Shown: positions 30,879 through 39,854, counted from the stretch's first letter. The stretch is DNA of 64,000 nt from an uncultured Litoreibacter sp. (GCF_947487515.1 NZ_CANKWO010000003.1:575103-639102), one strand, 5' to 3'. Program-made: numbers and translations. The notes: generated by a model not told the origin, from the sequence alone.

Positions 30879-31134
30879 GTTTGGTCTGCCACCGTGGAGA
30901 GCAACGCAGGCGGAGGAGCTTCAAGACCTCTTTAACACGGCGGTTGGCCGCGTGCGAAACAATGCTCACACAGTTCGTATTGTTATGAAGCCATATGCTG
31001 TCCGAGGGTATCCGGCAGGTCCTCCTGCCAGAATGACTGAGTTTAGGGCCACACTTAACGGCCAGGAGTTTTACTATTATGAGCTACGCGATATCGGAAA
31101 ATTCGTGAGTGCTGGTCTGGCGAGGACTCGATAA
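30879..31134 (+). pseudogene. Out-of-frame toxin C-terminus of the effector at 29982
   Basis: In the frame one base ahead of the effector, about 85 codons are open and end at TAA 31132-31134. They encode LPPWRATQAEELQDLFNTAV, then HTVRIVMKPYAVRG, ARMTEFRATLNGQEFYYYEL and GKFVSAGLARTR. This mixed helix-strand tail ends two bases before the immunity candidate, as toxin tips normally do. A single-base indel near 30870-30880 would join it to the upstream 298 codons. Whether the full toxin is ever made by slippage is not known. Confidence 0.65.
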
Positions 31135-31135
31135 G

Positions 31136-31600
31136 ATGGATGCAGATGCACTGTTTTATTTCGTTTCAGATAGGCCTGTTGGGGAAGTCATGACGTTCGT
31201 TCAGGACAACCAACTTATCCCTAACACCAACTATTATGAGTTTCCTTGGTTTGGTGGGGTGCAACGGTCTTTTGATAGCTTGAGAGACTTAATCGAGTTT
31301 TTGGAAGGCCAACTTGGGCATGAATACCCACTCTACTTCAAGGATAGAAAAGGGGATCACTACTTCGCTGGCGTGACGGGGGATGGGCTACTTGTTTTTG
31401 GGATACCCTACTTCGGGAAGACACCAGATAGCCTTGCAAAGACTGTGCGGAGGTATGGTGGTTTTTATGGGTACATTGGTGCAGGGATGCCTGAAATTGG
31501 AAGCTTGGAGCAGTTTAAACTAGATCCAAAATATAAGCCTTCGAAGATACTAGATGACGGGCATATTGTCATTTATGGCGAAGCCAGTGATCTTGAGTAA
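31136..31600 (+). CDS. Candidate immunity protein for the adjacent type VI effector
   Basis: The 154-residue soluble protein starts at ATG 31136, one base after the stop of the toxin C-terminal frame; the open frame extends nine codons upstream. I do not recognise the family. It has many aromatic residues (YFVSDRP, NYYEFPWFGG, YGGFYGYIG) and no signal peptide, which suits a cytoplasmic immunity protein. Its role is inferred from its position behind a DUF4123-effector pair. It is intact although the effector is frameshifted. Confidence 0.6.
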   Translation: MDADALFYFVSDRPVGEVMTFVQDNQLIPNTNYYEFPWFGGVQRSFDSLRDLIEFLEGQLGHEYPLYFKDRKGDHYFAGVTGDGLLVFGIPYFGKTPDSLAKTVRRYGGFYGYIGAGMPEIGSLEQFKLDPKYKPSKILDDGHIVIYGEASDLE

Positions 31601-31941
31601 GTCTTGCAGCCAAGTTCTTACTCAGAAGACACCTACCATTGATTTGTGAAGTCCACGGAGAGCAACTCGCATTCGCACCCCCACAATTTTGCACATATTG
31701 GCAGCCTGTTTCACGTTGCAAGATTGCATATTTGTAACAGGCATTTCGACGGTCTCACTTCGCGGGCCTCGAATTGTTCACCAAACCCACGTGCAGTGAA
31801 TGGATAGTTTGGAACTACCCGGTTTTGATCCCGCTGAATGGCCGCTATGGTGGATTCTACTGCAGTGCCGAAAGTGAGATGCTGCACATGCGAAGGTTTT
31901 CTGCGCGGGCATCGACCGCGGCTGCAAAAGGCGGCTCCGTC

Positions 31942-32045
31942 CCGCAGACTGCTAGTTCGCCTACGCTGGGATTTTGCGGTCGCCGCGAATGGCTGGTTCG
32001 ACGGGCCGCACTGCAGCATTCCAGATCACCGGCCAATGTCCGCAA
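31942..32045 (+). repeat. 104-bp dispersed repeat, copy 1
   Basis: This copy begins CCGCAGACTGCTAGTTCGCC and ends GGCCAATGTCCGCAA. It matches 37394-37497 base for base as far as I can compare by eye. It is joined directly to copy 2 of the 79-bp repeat. Confidence 0.92.
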
Positions 32046-32122
32046 AGGGCCGACTTGTTGGTCAAACCGAGATCGTTTAGTAGGATTGCGGCGATGCGGC
32101 TAACGGCAGGAACGAGCCCAGA
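32044..32122 (+). repeat. 79-bp direct repeat, copy 2 (right of type VI cassette)
   Basis: This matches copy 1 at 28456-28534, in the same orientation 3.6 kb away. Together they bracket the DUF4123-effector-immunity genes and are a possible substrate for homologous recombination. Confidence 0.93.
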
Positions 32123-32188
32123 GTCACCGATGCTGCGGTGTGCTGCAATGACTGCTTTCGATTAATCGTAAAGCCTCGCAAAAAGGCG

Positions 32189-33037
32189 TCAAAAATCCAA
32201 ACCCAGATCGACCGTTGCCGCCGAATGGGTCAACCCGCCGGACGAAATGTAATCAACGCCAGTTGCGACAATCGACTCAACCCGATCGAGGGTCACATTC
32301 CCACTCGCTTCTGTTTTCATACGCCCATTCACCAGCGTGACCGCATCGCGCAGCATGTCGTTGCTCATGTTGTCCAACAGAACAACTGAAGCTCCGCCAA
32401 CATCCAAAACTTCGGCCAATTGATCCAGCCGATCGACCTCTATCTCGACGACCATCATATGGCTCGCATACGCCATGGCGGCATCCAGAACTTGCCGCAC
32501 GCCACCGGCCGCCGCGATGTGGTTGTCTTTGATCAGGATCGCATCGGACAGCGAATACCGGTGATTAAATCCACCGCCATGCAGAACCGCCAACTTTTCC
32601 ACCAAGCGCAAGCCGGGCGTTGTTTTACGGGTGCAGGTCACGCGGGCATTGGTGCCCGCGGTCTTGGCTACGAATGAGGCCGTCTTGGTCGCGATGCCCG
32701 TCAAACGACCCGCAAAATTCAGGGCCACCCTTTCCGCAGACAAGATAGAGGCAGCACTGCCTTCAATCGTCATAAGCGTTTCACCAGCCTTGCAAGGTTG
32801 ACCATCCGCAACACGTGTTGTGATGGCGAGCGTGGGATCAACAAGCTGAAACGCCATCCGCGCGACTTGCATGCCCGACACAATCGCATCAGCGCGGGCG
32901 TTCAGGCGCGCCGTGTATGTTGTGTCGGCAGGGATCACAGCGCGGGTGGTCACATCGCCATAGGTGCCCAAATCTTCCGCCAGCGCATTGCGAATCATGG
33001 GCTCTAGGATCAAGTCAGGAACGTTGGAAAAACTCAT
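32189..33037 (-). CDS. nadC: Nicotinate-nucleotide diphosphorylase (quinolinate phosphoribosyltransferase)
   Basis: NadC converts quinolinate and PRPP to nicotinate mononucleotide in de novo NAD synthesis. The 282-residue protein shows CTRKTTPGLRLVEKLAVLHGG (in two parts CTRKTTPGLR and EKLAVLHGGG) with PRPP-binding basic residues at about 135-155, ILIKDNHI at about 170 and the ISSGGLTHSAATVDLGLDF C-terminus. ATG at 33037 overlaps the nadB stop as ATGA; an in-frame start five codons upstream is less likely. It is the last gene of nadABC. Confidence 0.96.
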   Translation of the reverse strand: MSFSNVPDLILEPMIRNALAEDLGTYGDVTTRAVIPADTTYTARLNARADAIVSGMQVARMAFQLVDPTLAITTRVADGQPCKAGETLMTIEGSAASILSAERVALNFAGRLTGIATKTASFVAKTAGTNARVTCTRKTTPGLRLVEKLAVLHGGGFNHRYSLSDAILIKDNHIAAAGGVRQVLDAAMAYASHMMVVEIEVDRLDQLAEVLDVGGASVVLLDNMSNDMLRDAVTLVNGRMKTEASGNVTLDRVESIVATGVDYISSGGLTHSAATVDLGLDF

Positions 33038-34599
33038 GATGTTTTCTCGCAAATTTTGGACCTTATCGCCAAGGCCTCTTTCAGCGTCAGCAGTGATCTT
33101 TGGCCCGGACCGGGCAAGGTGTCGGGGAAGTCAGAACGGGCATGCGCCCCGCGACTTTCTTTGCGGCTGAGGGCGGATACTGCGATCAATGTGGCCGTCG
33201 CCGTCATATTTAGGAACGACACACTGGATTTGTGGGCGGTTTCGAGCGCTGCCAGCTTGCACAGAGCAGATTTCAGGCCATCAGCGTCGCGAACAACACC
33301 AACATGATCGGTCATCGTTTGACGCAGCTCCGTCACGGCATTTGGATCGGGCGGTATGCCACCGCTTTCGAGTGAAATATCGATGGCGGACGCGTTTGTC
33401 TCAGGAACGTATTTTGCGATGTCATCAGCACAGATGCGTGCGAATACTAACGCTTCGAGCAGCCCGTTCGACGCCAGTCGATTGGCGCCATGTAGACCGG
33501 TCGATGATGCTTCGCCACAAACCCAAAGATGGCCCAATGACGCGCGTCCATCAATGTCAGTTGCGATCCCGCCCATGTGGTAATGCGCGGCTGCAGCGAC
33601 AGGAATGGGTGTAATTGCAGGGTCGATTGCATTGCGGGCGCAGGCATCCGCTACGGCTGGATATTGGGTCTTGATCGCCTGCCCTAGCACATCGCGCGTA
33701 TCAAGCACCGGACGCCGCCCCGCTTGGGTTTGCGCAAAAATCGCACGGGCCACGATGTCGCGTGGCGCAAGTTCTGCATCAGGATGCAAAGCCTGCATGA
33801 ACCGTTCGCCACGGTCGTTTGTCAGGATCGCACCTTCGCCTCGCAGGGCTTCTGTGGCCAGAGGAGCGGGGTCTTCGCCGACATCCATGGCTGTCGGATG
33901 AAACTGCACGAATTCCGCATCCGCAATAAGGGCACCTGCACGCGCGGCTAATCCGATGACCTGACCACGGATGCGCGGTGGGTTGGTCGTCTGGGCATAG
34001 AGCCCGCCAGACCCGCCACCTGCCAACAAGACAGCGCTGCCACGCAGCATCACAGGTGCAGAGCAAAGGGCATCGGCCGATTGCACCGCAACGCCAGTGA
34101 CGCGTCCGTCTGATACCTCAAGCTCAAGCGCCATCGTGCCGTCTAACACTTGAATGGATCGGGTCGCGCGAACGCGTTCGATCAGGGCGGCCATGATCTC
34201 GGCGCCCGCTTGATCACCCTTGACGCGCACCACCCGCGCAAAACTGTGGGCCGCCTCGCGTGACATGACATAATCACCGGTCTCTGTCCGATCAAAGGGC
34301 GTGCCGAGCGCCGTCAGATGAAGAATGTGAGAACGGGCTTCTTGGGTGACAAGGCTGGCAACCTCTGGATCAACGGTTCCATCACCCGCTTTGACGGTAT
34401 CTGCGGCATGGCTTTGTGCGCTATCTGCGGAGTTCATCGCAGCCGCGACCCCGCCTTGGGCCCAAGCAGAGCTGGCTCCCTCGCCCAAACTTGCAGGTGA
34501 GATCATCACAACGGGACGCGGCGCAAGTCGCAGGGCTGCATAAAGCCCCCCAAGGCCTGCGCCAACAATGACGACCCGGTCGGTTTGAATAGTTTTCAT
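33034..34599 (-). CDS. nadB: L-aspartate oxidase
   Basis: NadB oxidises L-aspartate to iminoaspartate with FAD. The 521-residue protein has the FAD dinucleotide-binding motif VVIVGAGLGGLYAALRL at the N-terminus, GASSAWAQGGVAAAM at about 45, the HPTAMDVGEDPAPLATEALRG region around 235 and WVCGEASSTGLHGANRLASN (about 350), all typical of the succinate dehydrogenase/aspartate oxidase family. ATG at 34599 (MKTIQTD) is chosen; TTG at 34608, overlapping the nadA stop, is possible. It feeds NadA in the same operon. Confidence 0.95.
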   Translation of the reverse strand: MKTIQTDRVVIVGAGLGGLYAALRLAPRPVVMISPASLGEGASSAWAQGGVAAAMNSADSAQSHAADTVKAGDGTVDPEVASLVTQEARSHILHLTALGTPFDRTETGDYVMSREAAHSFARVVRVKGDQAGAEIMAALIERVRATRSIQVLDGTMALELEVSDGRVTGVAVQSADALCSAPVMLRGSAVLLAGGGSGGLYAQTTNPPRIRGQVIGLAARAGALIADAEFVQFHPTAMDVGEDPAPLATEALRGEGAILTNDRGERFMQALHPDAELAPRDIVARAIFAQTQAGRRPVLDTRDVLGQAIKTQYPAVADACARNAIDPAITPIPVAAAAHYHMGGIATDIDGRASLGHLWVCGEASSTGLHGANRLASNGLLEALVFARICADDIAKYVPETNASAIDISLESGGIPPDPNAVTELRQTMTDHVGVVRDADGLKSALCKLAALETAHKSSVSFLNMTATATLIAVSALSRKESRGAHARSDFPDTLPGPGQRSLLTLKEALAIRSKICEKTS

Positions 34600-34604
34600 T
34601 TGGA

Positions 34605-35654
34605 TCAAAGACCCAGCTTGCGCGACATATCAATCATCGCCTGCACCGATGCGCGGGCTTTTGCGCCCACCTCAGGATCGACAAGAACCTCATTTTCGCC
34701 CGTGTGAAGCACCCAAAGGATCTTTTCGAGCGAAATTTTCTTCATGTAAGGGCACATGTTGCAGGGGCCGACGAAATCGACCTCTGGCAGTTCATCAGCA
34801 ATATTGGATGCCATCGAACATTCCGTAATCAGCATCGCCTTTTGAGGCTTCTCATCCGTGACATATTTGATGATGCCACTGGTGGAACCGGAAAAGTCCG
34901 CCTCTTCCACAACGTCTGGGGGGCATTCAGGGTGTGCGATCAGACGCGTACCGGGATTCCATTCGCGAAAGTCGCGCAGGTCCTTGGCGGTATATTGTTC
35001 GTGCACGATGCAGGAGCCGGGCCAGTAGACCACATTCTTGTGGCTTTGGTTGGCGACGTTCTGCGCCAGAAATTGATCCGGCGTCATGATGACTGTGTCG
35101 CTCTCCATCGCGTTCACGATTTGCAGGGCATTTGAGGACGTACAACAAATGTCAGACGCTGCTTTCACCTCGGCTGTTGTATTCACATAGGTCACGACCG
35201 GCGCACCGGGATATTTGGCACGCATTTCGTCGATACCACCCGCAGTGATGCTTTCAGCAAGCGAACACCCGGCTTCCATATCGGGCATCAACACGGTCTT
35301 TTCAGGACACAGGATTTTCGTCGTCTCGGCCATAAAATGGACACCAGCCTGAACGATCACCTCCGCGTCTACCTCTTGGGCTTTCATTGCAATCTGAAGA
35401 CTGTCGCCCACGTAATCCGACACGCCATGAAAGATCTCAGGCGTCATATAGTTGTGCCCCAAGATGACTGCGTTACGTTCTTTTTTGAGCGCATTGATCG
35501 CTTTTACATAAGGCGCATAGATTGCCCAGTCCGGCGGGGTCACGACGCGTGCCATTCTGGCATAGGTGTCGGCCATCGCCTCGGCAACCTCAGGTGACGG
35601 GGTCAGGTCGTAATGCTCTGAAAGAGCGGATCGAACATGTGGCAAGTCTAGCAT
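34605..35654 (-). CDS. nadA: Quinolinate synthase
   Basis: NadA condenses iminoaspartate with dihydroxyacetone phosphate to quinolinate using an oxygen-sensitive 4Fe-4S cluster. The 349-residue protein has the typical segments AVILGHNYMTPEI, GVHFMAETTKILCPEKTVL, ASDICCTSSNALQIV and GPCNMCPYMKKISLEKI, which include the cluster Cys ligands. It is the first gene of nadABC, reading leftwards; the nadB ATG lies five bases after its stop. The 218-base upstream region contains a CGGCAG/CTGCCG inverted repeat that might be an operator. Confidence 0.96.
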   Translation of the reverse strand: MLDLPHVRSALSEHYDLTPSPEVAEAMADTYARMARVVTPPDWAIYAPYVKAINALKKERNAVILGHNYMTPEIFHGVSDYVGDSLQIAMKAQEVDAEVIVQAGVHFMAETTKILCPEKTVLMPDMEAGCSLAESITAGGIDEMRAKYPGAPVVTYVNTTAEVKAASDICCTSSNALQIVNAMESDTVIMTPDQFLAQNVANQSHKNVVYWPGSCIVHEQYTAKDLRDFREWNPGTRLIAHPECPPDVVEEADFSGSTSGIIKYVTDEKPQKAMLITECSMASNIADELPEVDFVGPCNMCPYMKKISLEKILWVLHTGENEVLVDPEVGAKARASVQAMIDMSRKLGL

Positions 35655-35700
35655 TTAGCGCATTTCCAACTCATTTTGGTGTCCAATACATGCTAAACAA

Positions 35701-35720
35701 CGGCAGGCCAACATCTGCCG
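35701..35720. promoter_or_regulatory. Inverted repeat upstream of nadA
   Basis: CGGCAG at 35701-35706 and CTGCCG at 35715-35720 form a 6-bp inverted repeat with an 8-base spacer, about 47 bases before the nadA start. NAD synthesis operons are often repressed by NadR, NrtR or NadQ-type proteins, but I cannot assign one here. Confidence 0.3.
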
Positions 35721-35872
35721 GTTAGGATTTGTGTTCGCGCATCCCAGTTAAGATACTCTATTTATGATTAGGTAATGTCGTCGGCTCGAATTGATGACAC
35801 CTTGTTGAGCGGAACCGCCAACGCGTCAAAACTGAGGCTCTTGCAACTTGCACTCACTGCGGCAAGTGATTT

Positions 35873-36202
35873 GTGAAATTCAGTAGTAAATTGAACGCAG
35901 GTTTCGCCTTGTCTGACAGAGCTTTCATCCGGCATGTGGTCTTCTTCAGTGCGGCAGACGAAAATGACGTCGCGCGCATTGTTGGTGGCCTCTCCTTGCT
36001 AAAGAACATTCCACATGCTTCGGTGTTTGAGGTAGTCCAAAACAGTCGTGTTGATGAACTCTCAGGTGAAGTGGATGTGGTCGTCTATTCCGAGTTCGTC
36101 GATGATGCCGCATTGCAGGCCTATAAAGCGCATCCAATTTACCAGCAGGCGATTGATGTTGTGCGGCCCTTGCGCGAAATGCGGATAGCTGCGGACTTTT
36201 GA
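35873..36202 (+). CDS. Dabb (stress-responsive alpha/beta barrel) domain protein
   Basis: The 109-residue protein is a dimeric ferredoxin-like Dabb domain: FIRHVVFFSAADENDVARIV, then VDVVVYSEFVDDAALQAYKA and VVRPLREMRIAADF. Members act in stress responses or as small enzymes, and the function here is unknown. The frame opens with GTG at 35873 without a clear ribosome-binding site; a TTG at about 35909 (MSDRAFIRHVV) would give a product closer to the family's usual start. Its stop overlaps the pabB start as TTGA, so the two are coupled. Confidence 0.8.
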   Translation: MKFSSKLNAGFALSDRAFIRHVVFFSAADENDVARIVGGLSLLKNIPHASVFEVVQNSRVDELSGEVDVVVYSEFVDDAALQAYKAHPIYQQAIDVVRPLREMRIAADF

Positions 36203-37332
36203 CGTTAGTGACGAATGCCAAGGTGATCTTTGACAGCGGTCCGGTCGCGGGCGGCACGGAATTCTCCGCACCAGTTGCGCAGATTAGGGCAGATACGCCG
36301 GCCGAGGCGGAGGGTGCGTTCAATGCCATGCAGCAAGCGCATTCCGACGGTCATTGGTTAGCCGGGTATATTTCTTACGAATTTGGGTATCTGACTTCGT
36401 CAAAGTTGGCACCCCTATTGCCTCCCGTACGAGACATGCCGCTGCTCCATTTTGGCGTCTTTGACGCACCGATATCTCCCCAGCCAGTGCCAAATGACAC
36501 GCAAGCCACATTGTGCCCGATGCAACCACTTTGGGATTTTGCGCGCTATGCAAAGGCTTTTCAGACGGTTCATGATTACATCTCAGCAGGCGACATTTAT
36601 CAGGCCAACCTTACCTTCCCTCTTACTTCCCGTTTTACTGGGAGTGTCGCGCAGCTATATGCCCAACTGAAGGACCGCCAGCCCGTACCTCATGGGGCAT
36701 TGGTTGACTTGGGTGGCACTGCCTTGTTGTCAAGGTCTCCTGAACTATTCTTTTCGCTTTCAGAAGACAGCAAGCTGACAACTCGCCCGATGAAAGGCAC
36801 TGCCGCGCGTGGGAAAACCGTAGCTATTGACGATGCTCTGCGAGACGAGTTGCAGGCCTCTGAGAAAAACCGCGCCGAAAACCTGATGATCGTTGATCTG
36901 TTGCGCAACGACATGAGCCGTGTATCAGAGATTGGCAGCGTCGCGGTTCCAAAGTTGTTCGCCGTAGAACGGTTCGCAACATTGCATCAGATGACGTCCT
37001 GTATCACTTCTCAAATGTGCCAAGGCATCTCTTTCAAAGATCTGTTTGAGGCGTTGTTTCCTTGCGGTTCGATCACCGGAGCGCCTAAGTTGAGGGCCAT
37101 GCAGATCATTCGAGACATCGAAACACAACCGCGTGAGGCCTACTGTGGCTCTATTGGTTGGATTGCGCCTGACGGCGCAATGGAATTAAACGTGGCCATC
37201 CGTACGTTGCAGTGCCGCCAAGATAAAACTGTTCAGATGAATGTTGGCGGTGGTGTCGTTTACGACAGTACTGCTGAGGGCGAATTCGAAGAGGCCCTAT
37301 TGAAATCCCGCTTTGCTGACTTGAGCCAATGA
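36199..37332 (+). CDS. pabB: Aminodeoxychorismate synthase component I
   Basis: PabB makes 4-amino-4-deoxychorismate from chorismate for folate synthesis. The 377-residue protein has the chorismate-binding domain in its C-terminal 260 residues: SAGDIYQANLTFPL, SRSPELFFS, TRPMKGTAARG, ENLMIVDLLRNDMSRV, CGSITGAPKLRAMQII and GSIGWIAPDGAMELNVAIRTL. The start is TTG at 36199, overlapping the Dabb stop; GTG at 36208 is an alternative. No pabC follows. The next 259 bases contain a dispersed repeat copy. Confidence 0.92.
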   Translation: MTLVTNAKVIFDSGPVAGGTEFSAPVAQIRADTPAEAEGAFNAMQQAHSDGHWLAGYISYEFGYLTSSKLAPLLPPVRDMPLLHFGVFDAPISPQPVPNDTQATLCPMQPLWDFARYAKAFQTVHDYISAGDIYQANLTFPLTSRFTGSVAQLYAQLKDRQPVPHGALVDLGGTALLSRSPELFFSLSEDSKLTTRPMKGTAARGKTVAIDDALRDELQASEKNRAENLMIVDLLRNDMSRVSEIGSVAVPKLFAVERFATLHQMTSCITSQMCQGISFKDLFEALFPCGSITGAPKLRAMQIIRDIETQPREAYCGSIGWIAPDGAMELNVAIRTLQCRQDKTVQMNVGGGVVYDSTAEGEFEEALLKSRFADLSQ

Positions 37333-37393
37333 CAATAGCGCTCTGAGCGCGCAGACCAGACATCGGTGCGGCCGCAGCGAAATGGCGGTTTGT

Positions 37394-37497
37394 CCGCAGA
37401 CTGCTAGTTCGCCTACGCTGGGATTTTGCGGTCGCCGCGAATGGCTGGTTCGACGGGCCGCACTGCAGCATTCCAGATCACCGGCCAATGTCCGCAA
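37394..37497 (+). repeat. 104-bp dispersed repeat, copy 2
   Basis: This copy matches 31942-32045 and lies 60 bases after pabB. Here it is followed by TGGGCCGTGAGTGC instead of the 79-bp repeat, so the two repeats are separable modules. The upstream flank also differs from copy 1. Confidence 0.92.
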
Positions 37498-37591
37498 TGG
37501 GCCGTGAGTGCTTTCTTGCCTGGTGACCGATGACGTCAAACCGACGCTTGCAAGTTAAAATCCAAAGTTCTTTCCTGCCGGGAACTTTGGA

Positions 37592-39403
37592 TCACAGTTC
37601 AGCCGGTACGTCTGAACGCAAATAAATGTTCCCGTAGTCTTCTCCATCTGGAGAAAAAGCGCGGATTGATCGATGCCGCATCTGCGCTGAAATCTTTTGC
37701 CAGCTCTGCTCAAAGTGGAGGGACATGGTCCTTGGAGTAAAATACCTTTCATGAAAATTCGCGGCATCTTCGTCTGTGATGTAGTCTTGTTGAGCTCTCG
37801 TCTTTGGGTTCTGCATTCTTGTCGCCGTCGTATGCTTATTCTTAATGAGGCGTTTGAGGCGACTTGGTTGGTTGATACCGACCGATTTTGCAAACCGTTC
37901 GAGTGACATCGCCCTCGGGCCATCGTTATCAAAAAGAGCCTGCACGGCTTGGAAATCGACATAGACCGCAGCATAGCCGTCGAAATCTGCGTGATTTCCT
38001 ACGCTTGTGAGACGTCCGTCGATAATCGCCCTTGCTAAGATGCCCGGGCCGATCTTCAACCGAGCTGCAGCTTTGCCGATATGGCACCAACTGTGCTGTG
38101 CTTGCCGAAGTAGGACAGCACCTTTGAGGAGTTGGTCGATCAAGTTTGCCCCGGCCATAGGATCCCAAATTGCTTTTACGTTCGCATCAGTGACCGCAGG
38201 AACCATAAGCTCGTCAGCAACAAGGAGGTCGAACTGCGACCGTGACATACACATGGCCTCTTGAAATGCCTTATCATCAAGAAGTGTCTTTGCTTCTGAA
38301 AGAAAGTGCTGGGCCTTGGCCGCGTCAAACAAGGCCCAAGCATCAGGACGTCGGCGCATCGCTTCACTCAACAGACCTTCAGCTTCGATCATTTTTCGAA
38401 TTCGGCGCGCATCGATGCCTGTTAATCTGGCGGCAGTCTTTACTGAGTGCAGGCGTCGTTTTGTGATAGGCTCGCCAAAGAGTTCATCTCCCGGTCCAAG
38501 CGGCCATGTTTCGAGAAGATGTTCGCGCAAGATACAGCGAAATTCTTCGTATTCAGGATCATGCAGGTGTTCTCGGGAAAGCCGTTCATAGAGAAGTGGA
38601 AAGAGCTTTTTGGGACCGTCACTCGGGCCGCCTGGTAATTCTTGGAGGTCACGGAGAGCCTCGCGAATGGCCGGCTCACCTTGCGAAGCAACTCTGAAAC
38701 CAAGCTCATAAACAAGCCAGCGATCGTCACGACGCACACGCGACGGCGCTGTCGTGTGATTGCGCAACAATGCATGACCAAGCAAATGACAGAATGTCGC
38801 CGCTGCATGTAGCGGGAACTGATCGAGCCAGTTGTCACTGGCCCCGTCAGCAAGGCGGTTGTCCAGCCACGTATCGAAATCAGTGACCGGTCTGGGCTTA
38901 GGATCCAAGTCTCCCCGCAATACGCTCTCTTTGATACTTTCGAGATGTTTGGCGCAATCATAGCGAGGGTAGATACCGGGTTCTCTCCAGAGCTGCACGA
39001 TCGGCAAGCCGTGCTCAACGCAAGCACTGACGTGGGGGATTGACCAATGACCGCGCAAATACATTGCACCGTGACGGGCCTCATCTTGTTGTAAGCAGGC
39101 CGTGCAACCGCGCACCCCCGGGTTTTTCACGGTCTTTCCGAGAAACGTTTCACCCCTGAACAGGGAGTGTCGGCTGTCTTGATGAAGGTAAGACCAAGCG
39201 GTGAGCTGTTCCACGTCAGTCGCTCCGAGCGCAGCCAGGCCTGCCAACGCGGCGCTGTCACCATTGATTACATCGCTAAAGATTACCCCTGTCTCACGTC
39301 CGAGCGTCGCGGCATCGATCCCGTTTGCCGAGGCCAACCGTGACATGTACGATGTCGCTGTCTCGCGCGGCAGAGGATCAAAAGCGATGAATAAAGCTGG
39401 CAA
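37592..39403 (-). CDS. TniQ family protein (orphan Tn7-like target selector)
   Basis: TniQ/TnsD proteins choose target sites for Tn7-like transposons. The 603-residue protein begins with the TniQ domain: FDPLPRETATSYMSRLASANG, then the zinc-binding region VRGCTACLQQDEARHGA and HWSIPHVSACVEHGLPIV at about residues 98-135. The large C-terminal part contains several helix-turn-helix-like stretches (VKTAARLTGIDARRIRKMIE and IGKAAARLKIGPGILARAI). No tnsA, B or C is adjacent; the nearest are at 51.7-56 kb on the other strand. It appears full length, with no frame break. Confidence 0.85.
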   Translation of the reverse strand: MPALFIAFDPLPRETATSYMSRLASANGIDAATLGRETGVIFSDVINGDSAALAGLAALGATDVEQLTAWSYLHQDSRHSLFRGETFLGKTVKNPGVRGCTACLQQDEARHGAMYLRGHWSIPHVSACVEHGLPIVQLWREPGIYPRYDCAKHLESIKESVLRGDLDPKPRPVTDFDTWLDNRLADGASDNWLDQFPLHAAATFCHLLGHALLRNHTTAPSRVRRDDRWLVYELGFRVASQGEPAIREALRDLQELPGGPSDGPKKLFPLLYERLSREHLHDPEYEEFRCILREHLLETWPLGPGDELFGEPITKRRLHSVKTAARLTGIDARRIRKMIEAEGLLSEAMRRRPDAWALFDAAKAQHFLSEAKTLLDDKAFQEAMCMSRSQFDLLVADELMVPAVTDANVKAIWDPMAGANLIDQLLKGAVLLRQAQHSWCHIGKAAARLKIGPGILARAIIDGRLTSVGNHADFDGYAAVYVDFQAVQALFDNDGPRAMSLERFAKSVGINQPSRLKRLIKNKHTTATRMQNPKTRAQQDYITDEDAANFHERYFTPRTMSLHFEQSWQKISAQMRHRSIRAFSPDGEDYGNIYLRSDVPAEL

Positions 39404-39835
39404 AGTGGTTTCTCCTGCGGATCTCTGATCGATTTATGCGCAGAGAAAATCAAAGCAAGCACTCTGGGCGCAGCAGGTGGAAAATGTTTGCGTTTCCCAT
39501 TGCCACTCCGGAATGCGAGCATCGACGTCCATAATAGAAATCGAAAAAACGAAGGCAATGCAGACATTGATTACTTACCTGACGAGGGTCGGGAGTGCGG
39601 ACAAAACTGACCTTGGACGCGATTTGCGCAATGGCTGCTTTCAACAGGCTACAAGGCAACGAAAAACAACTTGGGCAGAAAACAAGCAGTCGTGGCACCT
39701 CGCGGTAAGAACTGCGGAACTGGTGAATGTGCCTATCCTTTCGCGCCCGCGACGATGATTGAGGGATATACGAACGCCTTCACTTGCTTTCTGAATTCAC
39801 TGTTCAAGCCCTTGGTGTCGCCTATGTTGAAGCGT
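39404..39835. other. Non-coding stretch between tniQ and tctA
   Basis: No credible gene is visible in these 432 bases. Close to tniQ, GGATCTCTGATCGATTTATG followed by GCGCAGAGAAAATC contains short CAGAGA/TCTCTG inverted elements that could belong to a promoter or a transposon end. I could not find a matching partner elsewhere by eye. Confidence 0.35.
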
Positions 39836-39854
39836 TCAAACTCCCTTTGAACGC
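39832..39854 (-). terminator. Hairpin across the end of tctA
   Basis: GCGTTCAAA at 39832-39840 and TTTGAACGC at 39846-39854 form a perfect 9-bp stem with a 5-base loop that covers the last codons and the stop of tctA. There is no strong U-tract after it, so it may stabilise the mRNA end instead of terminating it. Confidence 0.4.

Larger units (their letters stand above)
31601..32188. other. Intergenic region made of two dispersed repeats
   Basis: These 588 bases separate the type VI cassette from nadC. The right half is a mosaic of the 104-bp repeat (31942-32045) and the 79-bp repeat (32044-32122). The left half (31601-31940) has open frames on both strands without protein-like character, and I see nothing functional in it. 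Confidence 0.5.

Noticed and set aside
31774-32103. 109-codon open frame in the nadC-side intergenic region
   Set aside because: It runs through two dispersed repeats and resembles no protein; the same repeat elsewhere is not coding in a consistent frame.
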